Positions 1 through 6,937 of a stretch of 64,000 bases of DNA are shown piece by piece. The translations under genes and the position numbers were made by a program. Position 1 is the stretch's first letter. The number at the start of each line of letters is the position of its first letter. The DNA is from Enterobacterales bacterium CwR94 (GTDB taxonomy: Bacteria > Pseudomonadota > Gammaproteobacteria > Enterobacterales > Enterobacteriaceae): NCBI GenBank assembly GCA_002837195.1, contig KZ478062.1:372001-436000 (forward strand). The letters run 5' to 3'. The notes beneath the pieces were generated by a model. It ran no database searches. It was not told the DNA's origin and saw only the letters and a program-made list of their open reading frames with translations.

Positions 1-443
1 AGGTGGCCGCAAAATGCCGCGAGCACAGCATGATGGCCAATATCGAAATCAAACCTTCGCCTGGCGTGGAAGCCAAAACCGGACAAGCCGTTGCGCTGGC
101 CGCTCGCCAGCTCTGGCAAGGGCAAACGGCGCCGCTGCTCTCCTCTTTTTCGTATGAGGCGCTGGCAGCGGCACAGGCGGCGGTACCGGAACTGCCGCGC
201 GGACTGTTGCTCGATGCGTGGCAAGATGACTGGCCTGCGCTGACACAGGCGCTGGACTGTGTGTCTATCCATCTCAACTATCGCGTCTTGACGCCAGCGC
301 GCACGGCATTGCTGAAAGCGGCGGGGCTACGCGTGTTGGTCTATACGGTGAATCAGTCTGACAAGGCGAGAGAACTGCTGAGCTGGGGCGTCGATGCCAT
401 CTGTACCGATGCTATCGATACGCTGCTGCCTGACTTCCGCTAA
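1..443 (+). CDS. ugpQ: Glycerophosphodiester phosphodiesterase, cytoplasmic (3' part)
   Basis: Only the C-terminal 146 or so residues lie in the window; the reading frame is open to base 3 and the true start is upstream. The enzyme hydrolyses glycerophosphodiesters to glycerol 3-phosphate plus an alcohol in the cytoplasm. The visible part carries the conserved NIEIKP stretch of GDPD proteins, the LLSSF segment, the SIHLN strand and the closing VYTVN and [10 protein letters not shown] motifs of the TIM barrel, in the same order as in E. coli UgpQ (about 247 residues). It is followed by yhhA and ggt as in E. coli, which supports the identity. The first codons are real coding sequence, not a start. 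Confidence 0.93.
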   Translation, partial: VAAKCREHSMMANIEIKPSPGVEAKTGQAVALAARQLWQGQTAPLLSSFSYEALAAAQAAVPELPRGLLLDAWQDDWPALTQALDCVSIHLNYRVLTPARTALLKAAGLRVLVYTVNQSDKARELLSWGVDAICTDAIDTLLPDFR

Positions 444-446
444 ACA

Positions 447-464
447 CGGGGGCTTGCGCCCCCG
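447..464. terminator. Hairpin between convergent ugpQ and yhhA
   Basis: A perfect 7-bp GC stem (447-453 with 458-464) and a 4-base loop lie between the two stop codons. There is no T-run on either side, so it may be a processed 3' end or a weak bidirectional terminator. Confidence 0.5.
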
Positions 465-469
465 CACGG

Positions 470-757
470 CTAGGGTGCTGTCCGAGGCTGCGTGTTACCC
501 GGTTGCGACTGGATAATGCGCTGATTCGCCGCATCGCGCTGCTCCTGCATCTTACGTTGCAACTCCTGACTCTGCTGCTGCTGATCCTGACGTAATTTAT
601 TCTGCTGTTGTTGCTGCTGTGTCCGCATTTCCGTCTGCAAACGCTGCTGGCTGGGGTTATAACCCGGCTGCTGTGGGTTGTTGTTATTGGTGTTATTTAA
701 CATATTCGCCATCCCGCTTAGCGGCACCAGGGCGGCGATAACAATAAGCCATTTCAT
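470..757 (-). CDS. yhhA: YhhA, DUF2756 small secreted Gln-rich protein
   Basis: A 95-residue protein with an N-terminal hydrophobic signal segment (residues 1-17) followed by an Asn/Gln-rich low-complexity body and a predicted helical stretch with runs of four to six glutamines. E. coli YhhA has the same composition and the same place between ugpQ and ggt; its function is unknown. The start is set by a strong Shine-Dalgarno AGGGAGG seven bases ahead of the ATG. It is probably periplasmic. The Gln-repeat part may be length-variable between strains. Confidence 0.85.
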   Translation of the reverse strand: MKWLIVIAALVPLSGMANMLNNTNNNNPQQPGYNPSQQRLQTEMRTQQQQQQNKLRQDQQQQSQELQRKMQEQRDAANQRIIQSQPGNTQPRTAP

Positions 758-892
758 ATACGATCCTCCCTATGACTGACCTTTTAAGTCTAACCTGGCG
801 CACAACCTACGACTCTCAGAGTAGACCGAAACCTTTTTTTCTCCTTAACTGAGAGAGGCTTAACACGACAATAATGTGAAACAGGACGGACT

Positions 893-2647
893 ATGCAACG
901 AGAACAGGGCAGAACCCGGCGCTGGCTGAGCGTCATTACAGTATGTTTATTTGTTTGGACAGGTCAGGGCTGGGCGCGCAGTGAAGCACCGCCGGTTTCT
1001 TACGGCGTGGAGGCCGATACATTTCATCCGGTGCGCGCGAAGCACGGCATGGTCTCTTCTGTCGATGCGCTGGCGACCCACGTGGGTGTCGATATTTTGC
1101 GTCAGGGCGGTAACGCCGTGGACGCGGCAGTGGCGGTGGGCTTTGCACTGGCGGTGACGCATCCGCAAGCCGGAAACCTGGGCGGTGGCGGCTTTATGCT
1201 GTTACGCACGGCGTCAGGGCGTACCACGGCGATCGATTTCCGCGAAATGGCACCGGTGCGCGCCAGCCGCGACATGTTTTTGGATGCCGAGGGCAATGCC
1301 GACAGCAAACTGTCGCTGACGTCACATCTGGCGTCTGGCACGCCGGGCACGGTAGCCGGTTTTGCGCTGGCGGTGCAAGAATACGGCACGCTGCCGTTGT
1401 CACGCCTGCTGGAACCTGCCATTACGCTGGCGCGCGAAGGGTTTATTGTTAATGATTCACTGGCGGGTGATCTCGACACCTACGGGCGTGAAGTGCTGAT
1501 TAACCATCCCAACAGCAAAGCCGTGTTTTTTAAACCCGATGGATCTGCCTATCAAACCGGCGATCGTTTGGTGCAGCGTAATTTGGCGCGCAGTCTGAGC
1601 CTGATTGCGAAACAGGGGCCGGATGCCTTCTATAAAGGGGAGATTGCGGATGAGATTGCCAACGAAATGGCGCAACACCAGGGCTTGATCAGTAAAGCGG
1701 ATCTGGCGGCATACCGTGCCGTTGAACGTGAGCCCGTGAGTGGCACCTATCGCGGCTATGAAGTGTTTTCCATGCCACCGCCGTCTTCTGGCGGCATTCA
1801 TATTGTGCAGATCCTCAATATCCTCGAAAACTACGATTTGGCGAAAATGGGCTTCGGCAGTGCAGATGCCATCCAGGTGACGGCAGAAGCGGAGAAATAT
1901 GCCTATGCCGATCGCTCTGAATATTTGGGCGATCCTGATTTTGTCAAAGTCCCGTGGCGCGCACTCACCAGCAAAGCCTATGCGAAATCGCTGGCTGAGC
2001 AGATTGATATCAATAAAGCCCGCGCCTCCAGTGAGATCAAACCGGGCAAGCTGGCACCGTATGAAAGCAATCAAACCACCCACTTTTCCGTGGTGGATAA
2101 AGAAGGCAATGCGGTTGCCGTGACCTACACGCTGAATACTAACTTTGGCAGCGGCATCGTGGCGGGCAAGAGCGGCATTCTGATGAACAACCAGATGGAT
2201 GACTTCTCGGCGAAGCCGGGCACGCCCAACGTCTATGGTCTGGTGGGCGGCGAGGCAAATGCCGTGCAGCCTTACAAGCGTCCGCTCTCCTCGATGTCAC
2301 CGACCATTGTGGCAAAGGACGGGAAAACCTGGTTGGTCACTGGCAGTCCGGGCGGCAGTCGCATTATCACTACTGTGCTGCAAATGGTGATGAACAGCAT
2401 CGATTATGGGATGAACGTGGCGGAAGCCACCAATGCCCCGCGCTTCCATCATCAATGGTTACCGGATGAATTACGCGTAGAAAAGGGCTTTAGCCCGGAT
2501 ACCCTGAAGCTGCTGGAGAGCAAAGGTCAGCATGTGAAAGTGCAACCGGCGATGGGCAGCACGCAGAGTATTATGGTTGGCCCGGAGGGTGTGCTGTACG
2601 GCGCATCGGATCCGCGCACCCCTGGCGATTTAACCGCAGGCTATTGA
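893..2647 (+). CDS. ggt: Gamma-glutamyltranspeptidase, periplasmic
   Basis: A 584-residue proenzyme that hydrolyses glutathione and transfers gamma-glutamyl groups in the periplasm. Residues 1-28 are a signal peptide (basic start, hydrophobic core, ending near WARS). The autocatalytic cleavage site is the NQTTHFSVVD motif; the first Thr, residue 395, is the expected N-terminal nucleophile of the small subunit (Thr391 in E. coli). The substrate loop LSSMSPT and the GSPGGSRI oxyanion segment are also present. The length matches the family (about 580). An AGGA sits six bases before the ATG. It stands alone, with a hairpin downstream. Confidence 0.96.
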   Translation: MQREQGRTRRWLSVITVCLFVWTGQGWARSEAPPVSYGVEADTFHPVRAKHGMVSSVDALATHVGVDILRQGGNAVDAAVAVGFALAVTHPQAGNLGGGGFMLLRTASGRTTAIDFREMAPVRASRDMFLDAEGNADSKLSLTSHLASGTPGTVAGFALAVQEYGTLPLSRLLEPAITLAREGFIVNDSLAGDLDTYGREVLINHPNSKAVFFKPDGSAYQTGDRLVQRNLARSLSLIAKQGPDAFYKGEIADEIANEMAQHQGLISKADLAAYRAVEREPVSGTYRGYEVFSMPPPSSGGIHIVQILNILENYDLAKMGFGSADAIQVTAEAEKYAYADRSEYLGDPDFVKVPWRALTSKAYAKSLAEQIDINKARASSEIKPGKLAPYESNQTTHFSVVDKEGNAVAVTYTLNTNFGSGIVAGKSGILMNNQMDDFSAKPGTPNVYGLVGGEANAVQPYKRPLSSMSPTIVAKDGKTWLVTGSPGGSRIITTVLQMVMNSIDYGMNVAEATNAPRFHHQWLPDELRVEKGFSPDTLKLLESKGQHVKVQPAMGSTQSIMVGPEGVLYGASDPRTPGDLTAGY

Positions 2648-2650
2648 TGT

Positions 2651-2693
2651 GCATCGCCGTCCCCTGCTCGGTAACGGACAGGGGACGGGATGC
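2651..2693. terminator. Bidirectional hairpin between ggt and the PhyH gene
   Basis: A long inverted repeat: 2658-2666 pairs with 2679-2687 (9 bp), extended outward by 2651-2655 with 2689-2693. On the + strand it is followed shortly by GTTTTATG. It lies between two convergent genes, as expected of a shared terminator. Confidence 0.6.
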
Positions 2694-2699
2694 GGTGTT

Positions 2700-3842
2700 T
2701 TATGCCCGGCGTTTATCCGTACACTCCTGTAAGCGCTGATTAAACACCGCCGGTGACCACTTCTCTTTCAAGGCGAGTCTGAGCAACTGCTGTTGGGTTT
2801 GCGGTGCCAGTCCGCCAGCCGGAGGATCGGTATCCAGATTCGTGGGAAAGGAATAGCCTTCCGCAGCAGCGGCAATCACCGCCTCCTGCTCGGCTGCTGC
2901 CATGACGCGCAGGCGCAGAGACGGATAAATGTGCTCCAGCACCTTTTGCCGATTGACCTGCTCCATCGCTTTGCCGAAAGACGAGGAGATCTGCAACAGG
3001 TTGGCCGTGCGAATATGATCCTGCGTACTGTTGGTGCCCGCCGCGTGGAACAAGGCAGGATTGAAGAAAAGCCCGTCGCCTTTGCTGAGCGGCAGTTGGA
3101 CATAATGTTTCTGGAAATGCTCAATAAAACGCGGATCGCGCCAGGCCAGATAACCTGCCTGATAGTGTTGTGACCAGGGCAGCAATTGCGTTGGGCCCGA
3201 GGCAAGCGGCATATCACTGTGGGCCACCGCGCCTTGCAGTGTCAGGTATTGCGACAAAATTTGCAGCGGCAGCGGGAAGCGTTTCACCACCTCATTTTGC
3301 TGGAAACCCAGATGATAATCGCGGTGCGGTTGCTGCGCTTTGCCACCGGGGCGCACTTGATTCACTTGCGCGGTCATTTGATAGCCGGGCCCCAGCCAGG
3401 CCTCGCAAATCAGCGCCAGCAGGGGATTCGCATAGTAATCAATAAACGCATCGGCATCGCGTTCGGCCACTTTCTGTAAAGCATTCCAGATCCGCCCGTT
3501 GCTGCCCGCAGTCGCAAAGTGATCTGCGCCGGAGTGCGTGGCGGACTCTTCTTTGAGTAGCGTCTCAAACAGTTCACTGTTGCGATCTATCACCGCCTTA
3601 TCGCGGTATAACCCTTGCACCACAAACACGCCTGGCCCGCTCGCCAGCAGTCGGTGCAATTCACTGAGCATCTGGGGTTTGTCTTGCGTAGCGGCCTGCA
3701 ACAAACGTGCGGCCTGATAAATCACCACGTTTTTTTCTACGCGCTCAGCCAGTGGGTAGTCGGCGATTGCGGTTTGCTGTGCGCACTGACTGGCAAAATC
3801 ATCCAGTGAAAGTGCATGTTCGTCGATAAAAATGGGTTGCAT
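2700..3842 (-). CDS. Phytanoyl-CoA dioxygenase (PhyH) family Fe(II)/2-oxoglutarate oxygenase
   Basis: A 380-residue protein. The start was moved inward to the ATG at 3842 because GAGG lies about eight bases ahead, and because the longer frame would run over the upstream gene. The double-stranded beta-helix iron site is visible: HRD at residues 173-175, His266 in NPALFHAAGT and Arg278 for the 2-oxoglutarate carboxylate. This predicts a 2-oxoglutarate-dependent hydroxylase; the substrate cannot be read from sequence. It lies 10 bp downstream of an SDR gene on the same strand, so the two are probably cotranscribed and may act on the same small molecule. It is not in the E. coli gene order here, and the family also includes members of uncertain activity. 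Confidence 0.8.
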   Translation of the reverse strand: MQPIFIDEHALSLDDFASQCAQQTAIADYPLAERVEKNVVIYQAARLLQAATQDKPQMLSELHRLLASGPGVFVVQGLYRDKAVIDRNSELFETLLKEESATHSGADHFATAGSNGRIWNALQKVAERDADAFIDYYANPLLALICEAWLGPGYQMTAQVNQVRPGGKAQQPHRDYHLGFQQNEVVKRFPLPLQILSQYLTLQGAVAHSDMPLASGPTQLLPWSQHYQAGYLAWRDPRFIEHFQKHYVQLPLSKGDGLFFNPALFHAAGTNSTQDHIRTANLLQISSSFGKAMEQVNRQKVLEHIYPSLRLRVMAAAEQEAVIAAAAEGYSFPTNLDTDPPAGGLAPQTQQQLLRLALKEKWSPAVFNQRLQECTDKRRA

Positions 3843-3852
3843 AGCGATGACC

Positions 3853-4683
3853 TCACAGTGAAAGGGGAGCAATGGGTTGGGGTGTGCCGTTATCGCCACA
3901 GCCCACAACGCCTTGGTCAAAATCGATCACGCTGCCTGTCATCATTCCTGATTCGTCAGACAGCAAAAAAGCAACGCCGCGAGCGACTTCTTCCGGTTTT
4001 AACAGCCTGCCAAATGGCTGCTGCGCCTCCGCGTCGGCTAACCAGTTTGGGCCTGCCTGGTGATACTGCTTTTGAATTTCATCTTCATGTGGGGTATCCA
4101 TCCAGCCGATGTTGAGCCCATTGACGCGAATGCGATTACGCATCGCGCTAAAGGCGACGTTTTTGGTCAACGTAACCAGGGCACCTTTGGAGGCGGCATA
4201 GGGGGTCAAAAAGCTCTGTCCGCCATGTGAGGTCATGGTGATGATATTGACGATGCTGCCTGCTACGCCTTTGGCGATCATCAACTTGATGGCTTCTTGC
4301 ATCAGAAAGAAAGGTGCGCGCACGTTGACGGCAAAAATGGCATCGAAGCGTTCTGGCGAGGTATCCAAAATGGTGCCGCGATCGGACATGCCGGCGCAAT
4401 TCACCAGCCCGTGCAGGGTACCGAAACGTTCACCAGCGCAGTCGATCACCCGGCGGCACGCGGCAGGATCGCTGATATCAGCACTGACAAAATGGGCATC
4501 GCAGCCGAGCTGGCGTAAGAATTCTTGCTGGTCGGCGCCGCTACGTGGGTTACGTCCACAAATCAGCACGCCTTTCGCGCCGCGTTCAGCTAACAGCCGC
4601 GCGACGGCCGCGCCTAAGCCTTGTGTTCCGCCCGTCACCACATAATAGCGATCGGTAAAATGGGCATAGCTGGGTGTGTTCAT
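3853..4683 (-). CDS. Short-chain dehydrogenase/reductase (SDR) family oxidoreductase
   Basis: A 276-residue classical SDR; the start at 4683 is chosen for AGAGAGG five bases upstream. The N-terminal Rossmann motif TGGTQGLG (TGxxxGxG) binds NAD(P), VNCAG matches the NNAG strand, and YAASK is the catalytic Tyr-x-x-x-Lys. At the position 13 before the Tyr there is Thr in the sequence NIITMTSHG; nearby Thr/Ser could fill the catalytic Ser role. The tail [14 protein letters not shown] fits the usual SDR C-terminus. It is the first gene of a two-gene operon with the PhyH oxygenase. An alcohol/ketone interconversion is predicted; the substrate is unknown. Confidence 0.85.
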   Translation of the reverse strand: MNTPSYAHFTDRYYVVTGGTQGLGAAVARLLAERGAKGVLICGRNPRSGADQQEFLRQLGCDAHFVSADISDPAACRRVIDCAGERFGTLHGLVNCAGMSDRGTILDTSPERFDAIFAVNVRAPFFLMQEAIKLMIAKGVAGSIVNIITMTSHGGQSFLTPYAASKGALVTLTKNVAFSAMRNRIRVNGLNIGWMDTPHEDEIQKQYHQAGPNWLADAEAQQPFGRLLKPEEVARGVAFLLSDESGMMTGSVIDFDQGVVGCGDNGTPQPIAPLSL

Positions 4684-4973
4684 CTGGCCTCTCTTTATTC
4701 GATGTTTGGGGGAAATCAACGGCGTTGCTCGCACTCGGTTAGCCTTTATCCTGGCATTAACATTACGTTTACAACATGGTCAAAACACCTCAAAAACACC
4801 TCATTGAGGCATCGATGTGAAGAGCAAGAGTATTTGTAGGCGGAGCGTAATCCGCAGGAAAGAGAGTCTTTGTGGGTAAGGTGGGCTGGCAAACAGACGT
4901 TTTCTCCGGTGGCACTGGGCAAATTGCCCTCTCTGCAGCGTAGAAAAGACAGGCGGTAAGTTACTGGAAAGAG
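4684..4973. other. Non-coding stretch upstream of the SDR-PhyH operon
   Basis: About 290 bases that must hold the promoter of the leftward SDR gene. One minus-strand open frame (4746-4979) has no convincing ribosome site and no recognisable protein features, so I do not call it. I see no clear operator. Confidence 0.4.
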
Positions 4974-4996
4974 GAGCACTGGAAGAGGCAGTGCTC
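4974..4996 (-). terminator. Hairpin just downstream of the small membrane ORF
   Basis: 8-bp arms GAGCACTG (4974-4981) and CAGTGCTC (4989-4996) with a 7-base loop lie 12 bases beyond the stop of the small minus-strand ORF. Only a weak T-rich tail follows. Confidence 0.45.
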
Positions 4997-5007
4997 GGTT
5001 TCTAAAT

Positions 5008-5202
5008 TTAAATTAATTTTTTTATAATCTGACGTCCCAGTAAAACAAAAGCGAGCAATGAACTGATAGTGATAACGAGTTTCGATAGTTCAGTTGACGG
5101 TGTGAAAATGAAGAATTCGGGAAAAATACCTGCGCCACTGAGAAATAAAAATCCGATCAGTATCGATAAGAATAAAACAATGTTTTTTAATAAAAATTTC
5201 AA
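5008..5202 (-). CDS. Possible small two-helix membrane protein
   Basis: A 64-residue open frame with two hydrophobic segments (about residues 3-28 and 41-56) separated by a short polar loop, ending in basic residues RQIIKKLI. The start would be TTG at 5202, with AAGGAA six bases ahead. A hairpin lies directly downstream. I do not recognise the family. Local sequence is AT-rich compared with the flanking core genes. It could be a real membrane peptide or a chance frame; the ribosome site and the hairpin argue mildly for a gene. Confidence 0.4.
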   Translation of the reverse strand: MKFLLKNIVLFLSILIGFLFLSGAGIFPEFFIFTPSTELSKLVITISSLLAFVLLGRQIIKKLI

Positions 5203-5486
5203 TTGATGTTCCTTAATGCCTGCCTAAAAAAGGGGGCGAAGAATGCTTTATTGGCTGAAGGAATGACGGTTAGCGTTTCCAGTGAAGCTCTTGCTTGCAA
5301 AGGTGCCATCTGCAATGCCTACAGACGTATACATCGCGCGAAATTGATTCTCAACTTTTTAGTTGGTTAGCAATCGGAAAGTATCGGTGTTTTTTGTTTT
5401 CGTTGTCTTTATATTGATTGTTCGTGATGTCATGGAGTTTCTGTTGAAGGATTTCCGGTTAATACAAAAATGAATATTTCAGTAGA
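5203..5486. other. Intergenic region, no gene seen
   Basis: About 280 AT-rich bases between the small ORF and the yhhY terminator. I find no open frame with a ribosome site and no clear operator; the promoter for the small ORF would lie here. Confidence 0.4.
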
Positions 5487-5510
5487 AGGAGAAGGCGAGA
5501 GCCTTCTCCT
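5487..5510 (-). terminator. Terminator hairpin of yhhY
   Basis: A perfect 10-bp inverted repeat (5487-5496 with 5501-5510) with a GAGA loop lies ten bases past the yhhY stop. The T-tract is poor. Confidence 0.55.
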
Positions 5511-5520
5511 GGCACAACGG

Positions 5521-6024
5521 TCAGCGGGCGGCGGGTTTTAAACGCGCCATATACAGGGCGGCGACATGTTTGCCTTCGCGCATGGCAAAGCGCTCTGCAC
5601 GTCCTTCGGTGATAAAGCCAAAGCGTTCGTACAGCGCGACGGCACGACTGTTATCAGCAAACACCGTGAGCTCGATACGTTCAACCTGCACCCAGTTATC
5701 ACACAGTTCGATCATCGCCTGCATCAGTGCCGAGCCGATCCCTTTGCCGGTGTGATGTACATCGACAGCCAGCCCAAAGGTCGCCGTGTGTCGGCGGCGG
5801 GCGCGTTCGCTCACTTCCAGCGTCAGTTGCCCCACCAGTTCCCCGTCCAGCGTGGCCGCAAGCGAGTGTAAGCCTGGGCGAGAGGTTTTGAGTTTTTCTT
5901 CCCATAGCGTCACGGAAGGCCAGGGCAGTTGTAGCGTATCCGCCATAATCGCATGCTCATTAAACAGGCGATGAAGGGCGGCTGCATCCGATGGCTCAGT
6001 GTGACGTATGATGATATCTGACAT
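5521..6024 (-). CDS. yhhY: GNAT acetyltransferase YhhY/AaaT (L-amino acid N-acetyltransferase)
   Basis: A 167-residue GNAT-fold protein. The acetyl-CoA loop appears as VHHTGKGIGSALM (the Q/RxxGxG/A motif), followed by IELTVFADNSRAVALYERFGF, the typical motif B with the catalytic-region Asn and Tyr. It resembles E. coli YhhY along its whole length, for example CDNW-V-RIELTVF and the ending YMARLK. E. coli YhhY/AaaT acetylates Phe, Met and some related compounds; this specificity is carried over by homology only. GAGGGAG precedes the ATG. As in E. coli it is divergent from ryhB, so the two share an upstream region carrying Fur boxes. Confidence 0.88.
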   Translation of the reverse strand: MSDIIIRHTEPSDAAALHRLFNEHAIMADTLQLPWPSVTLWEEKLKTSRPGLHSLAATLDGELVGQLTLEVSERARRRHTATFGLAVDVHHTGKGIGSALMQAMIELCDNWVQVERIELTVFADNSRAVALYERFGFITEGRAERFAMREGKHVAALYMARLKPAAR

Positions 6025-6087
6025 GAAAAACTCCCTCTTTTGGACTTATCCCCTTGACGTGTATGGGGATTGTTACTGGTTGTGTAA

Positions 6088-6102
6088 TGAAAATTATTCT
6101 CA
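6088..6102. promoter_or_regulatory. Second, upstream Fur box
   Basis: TGAAAAT-T-ATTCTCA matches the 7-1-7 Fur consensus TGATAAT-N-ATTATCA at 12 of 14 fixed bases. It lies 36 bp upstream of the main ryhB box, in the divergent yhhY-ryhB region, and could affect either gene. Confidence 0.55.
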
Positions 6103-6110
6103 AAAACGCT

Positions 6111-6139
6111 TTACAAGTGCGAATGATAATGATTATTAT
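6111..6139 (+). promoter_or_regulatory. ryhB promoter with overlapping Fur box
   Basis: The -35 TTACAA (6111-6116) and -10 TATTAT (6134-6139) are separated by exactly 17 bases, which puts the start near 6146. The Fur box TGATAAT-G-ATTATTA (6124-6138; 13 of 14 fixed bases match the 7-1-7 consensus) covers the spacer and -10. Iron-loaded Fur would therefore block transcription, and the small RNA should appear on iron starvation, as known for RyhB. Confidence 0.85.
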
Positions 6140-6145
6140 TGCTCT

Positions 6146-6245
6146 GCGTTCTGAGTAAGACCTCCGGGACTTGCGAAGAAAGCACGACATTGCTCACATT
6201 GCTTCCAGTATTTCTTAGCCAGCCTCGGGTGCTGGCTTTTTTTTT
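6146..6245 (+). ncRNA. ryhB: RyhB iron-responsive small regulatory RNA
   Basis: About 100 nt. The central stretch 6180-6210 (AAGCACGACATTGCTCACAT and onward through TGCTTCCAGTA) is the hallmark pairing core of E. coli RyhB. The 5' part is diverged (GCG...AAGACC kept). The 3' end is a Rho-independent terminator: AGCCAGC (6217-6223) pairs with GCTGGCT (6231-6237), followed by nine T. Known role: with Hfq it pairs with and represses mRNAs of iron-using proteins when Fur is inactive. Its place divergent from yhhY is conserved with E. coli. The exact 5' end is inferred from the promoter. Confidence 0.93.
6217..6245 (+). terminator. Rho-independent terminator of ryhB
   Basis: A 7-bp stem AGCCAGC/GCTGGCT, loop of seven, then an uninterrupted run of nine T (6237-6245). 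Confidence 0.92.
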
Positions 6246-6741
6246 ACGTATCGTTGTTCCTGACAGGAGCATTATCACAGCCGGTAGCAAGATGAAAGTG
6301 CGCTGATAAGGTCCCCTCAATTTTCAGATTCTGATCGCAGAGAAACGGGTGGTTTAGAATACTTTGCGAGAAGCGCCTGCTCTGCTGTTCAATTTACCCT
6401 CTATTTTATCTCACTCAGGTTATACCCACAGCCTATAAAATAAGCGAAATCACTTTATTCTGATTTATTCTGTGATGTGTCGTGAATAAATGAATTTACA
6501 GAAGTTATTACGCATGAATCGCTAAAATATAAACGGTGGTATCAAAACCAAAAACGGAATTATCTGGTTTTTGTTGAAGCGAAAAATAGGAAAAACCTTC
6601 TACCATGGGCAAGTCAGTATTATAAAAACCCAAAAGCAATAAAAGGCGTCTTTTTTTAATATTTTATCTATTTTGGTTCGTGTTAATTTTATTTCGCCAT
6701 CAATAGGCGATATTTAATATTTAATTTAAAAGGGTTTTAAA
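6246..6741. other. AT-rich leader region upstream of the peptide cluster
   Basis: Nearly 500 bases without a gene, visibly richer in A+T than the core genes around it. It must contain the promoter of the precursor peptide. I see small inverted repeats (6543-6550 with 6565-6573; TCGCC 6694-6698 with GGCGA 6706-6710, the latter probably in the 5' untranslated region), but no unambiguous -35/-10 pair and no Fur box. Confidence 0.5.
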
Positions 6742-6867
6742 ATGGAAAACAAAGAAACAGCACAATTGTCCTTGAATGACTGGATGGAAGAAGAGCAACA
6801 CCAGGATTGGGTTGAAATGATGCAAGAAAGCGCAGTGATTCCTTTTGCTACAGCGCTGTGGGCATAA
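6742..6867 (+). CDS. Putative RiPP precursor peptide (41 residues)
   Basis: A 41-residue ORF with a good ribosome site (AAGGG, about seven bases before the ATG). The first 30 residues are strongly acidic and helix-prone (LSLNDWMEEEQHQDW within them; nine Asp/Glu); the last 11, AVIPFATALWA, have no charge and are hydrophobic. A charged leader followed by a short uncharged core at the C-terminus is the usual plan of ribosomally made, post-translationally modified peptides. Downstream lie a peptidase-like enzyme, a TPR protein and a 2-oxoglutarate oxygenase, candidates for modification and release. No Cys, few Ser/Thr: lanthionine or thiazole chemistry is unlikely; Pro, Phe and Trp are the likely sites. 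I do not recognise the family; the bioactivity is unknown. Confidence 0.65.
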   Translation: MENKETAQLSLNDWMEEEQHQDWVEMMQESAVIPFATALWA

Positions 6868-6885
6868 AAGAGTATTTTTAATTTG

Positions 6886-6908
6886 GCGGGTTGTCATGAC
6901 CCGCTTTT
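6886..6908 (+). terminator. Attenuator-like hairpin between precursor and first enzyme gene
   Basis: GCGGGT (6886-6891) pairs with ACCCGC (6899-6904) around a 7-base loop and is followed by TTTT. It lies between the precursor stop and the enzyme start. A leaky terminator here would give more precursor mRNA than enzyme mRNA, a common arrangement in peptide clusters. Confidence 0.55.
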
Positions 6909-6937
6909 ACGTTTTAAAAAGTACAATGGTGATAGTC

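Noticed and set aside
541-660. Glutamine-codon repeats in yhhA as a microsatellite or CRISPR-like array
   Set aside because: Repeats are imperfect CAG/CAA codon runs in frame within a known Gln-rich protein; no spacer structure.
1457-2083. Minus-strand frame of 208 residues inside ggt
   Set aside because: Antisense shadow of a strongly conserved enzyme; no ribosome site or family features.
4746-4979. Minus-strand frame of 77 residues upstream of the SDR gene
   Set aside because: No Shine-Dalgarno, Cys- and Ser-rich random-looking sequence, and it overlaps the hairpin after the small membrane ORF.
6111-6320. Minus-strand frames across the ryhB region (5996-6190 and 6111-6320)
   Set aside because: The region is explained by the ryhB RNA, its promoter and terminator; the translations have no features.
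6742-6867. Identity of the peptide with the pantocin A precursor
   Set aside because: The cluster has no ThiF/E1-like enzyme, which pantocin synthesis needs, and I see no matching core residues.
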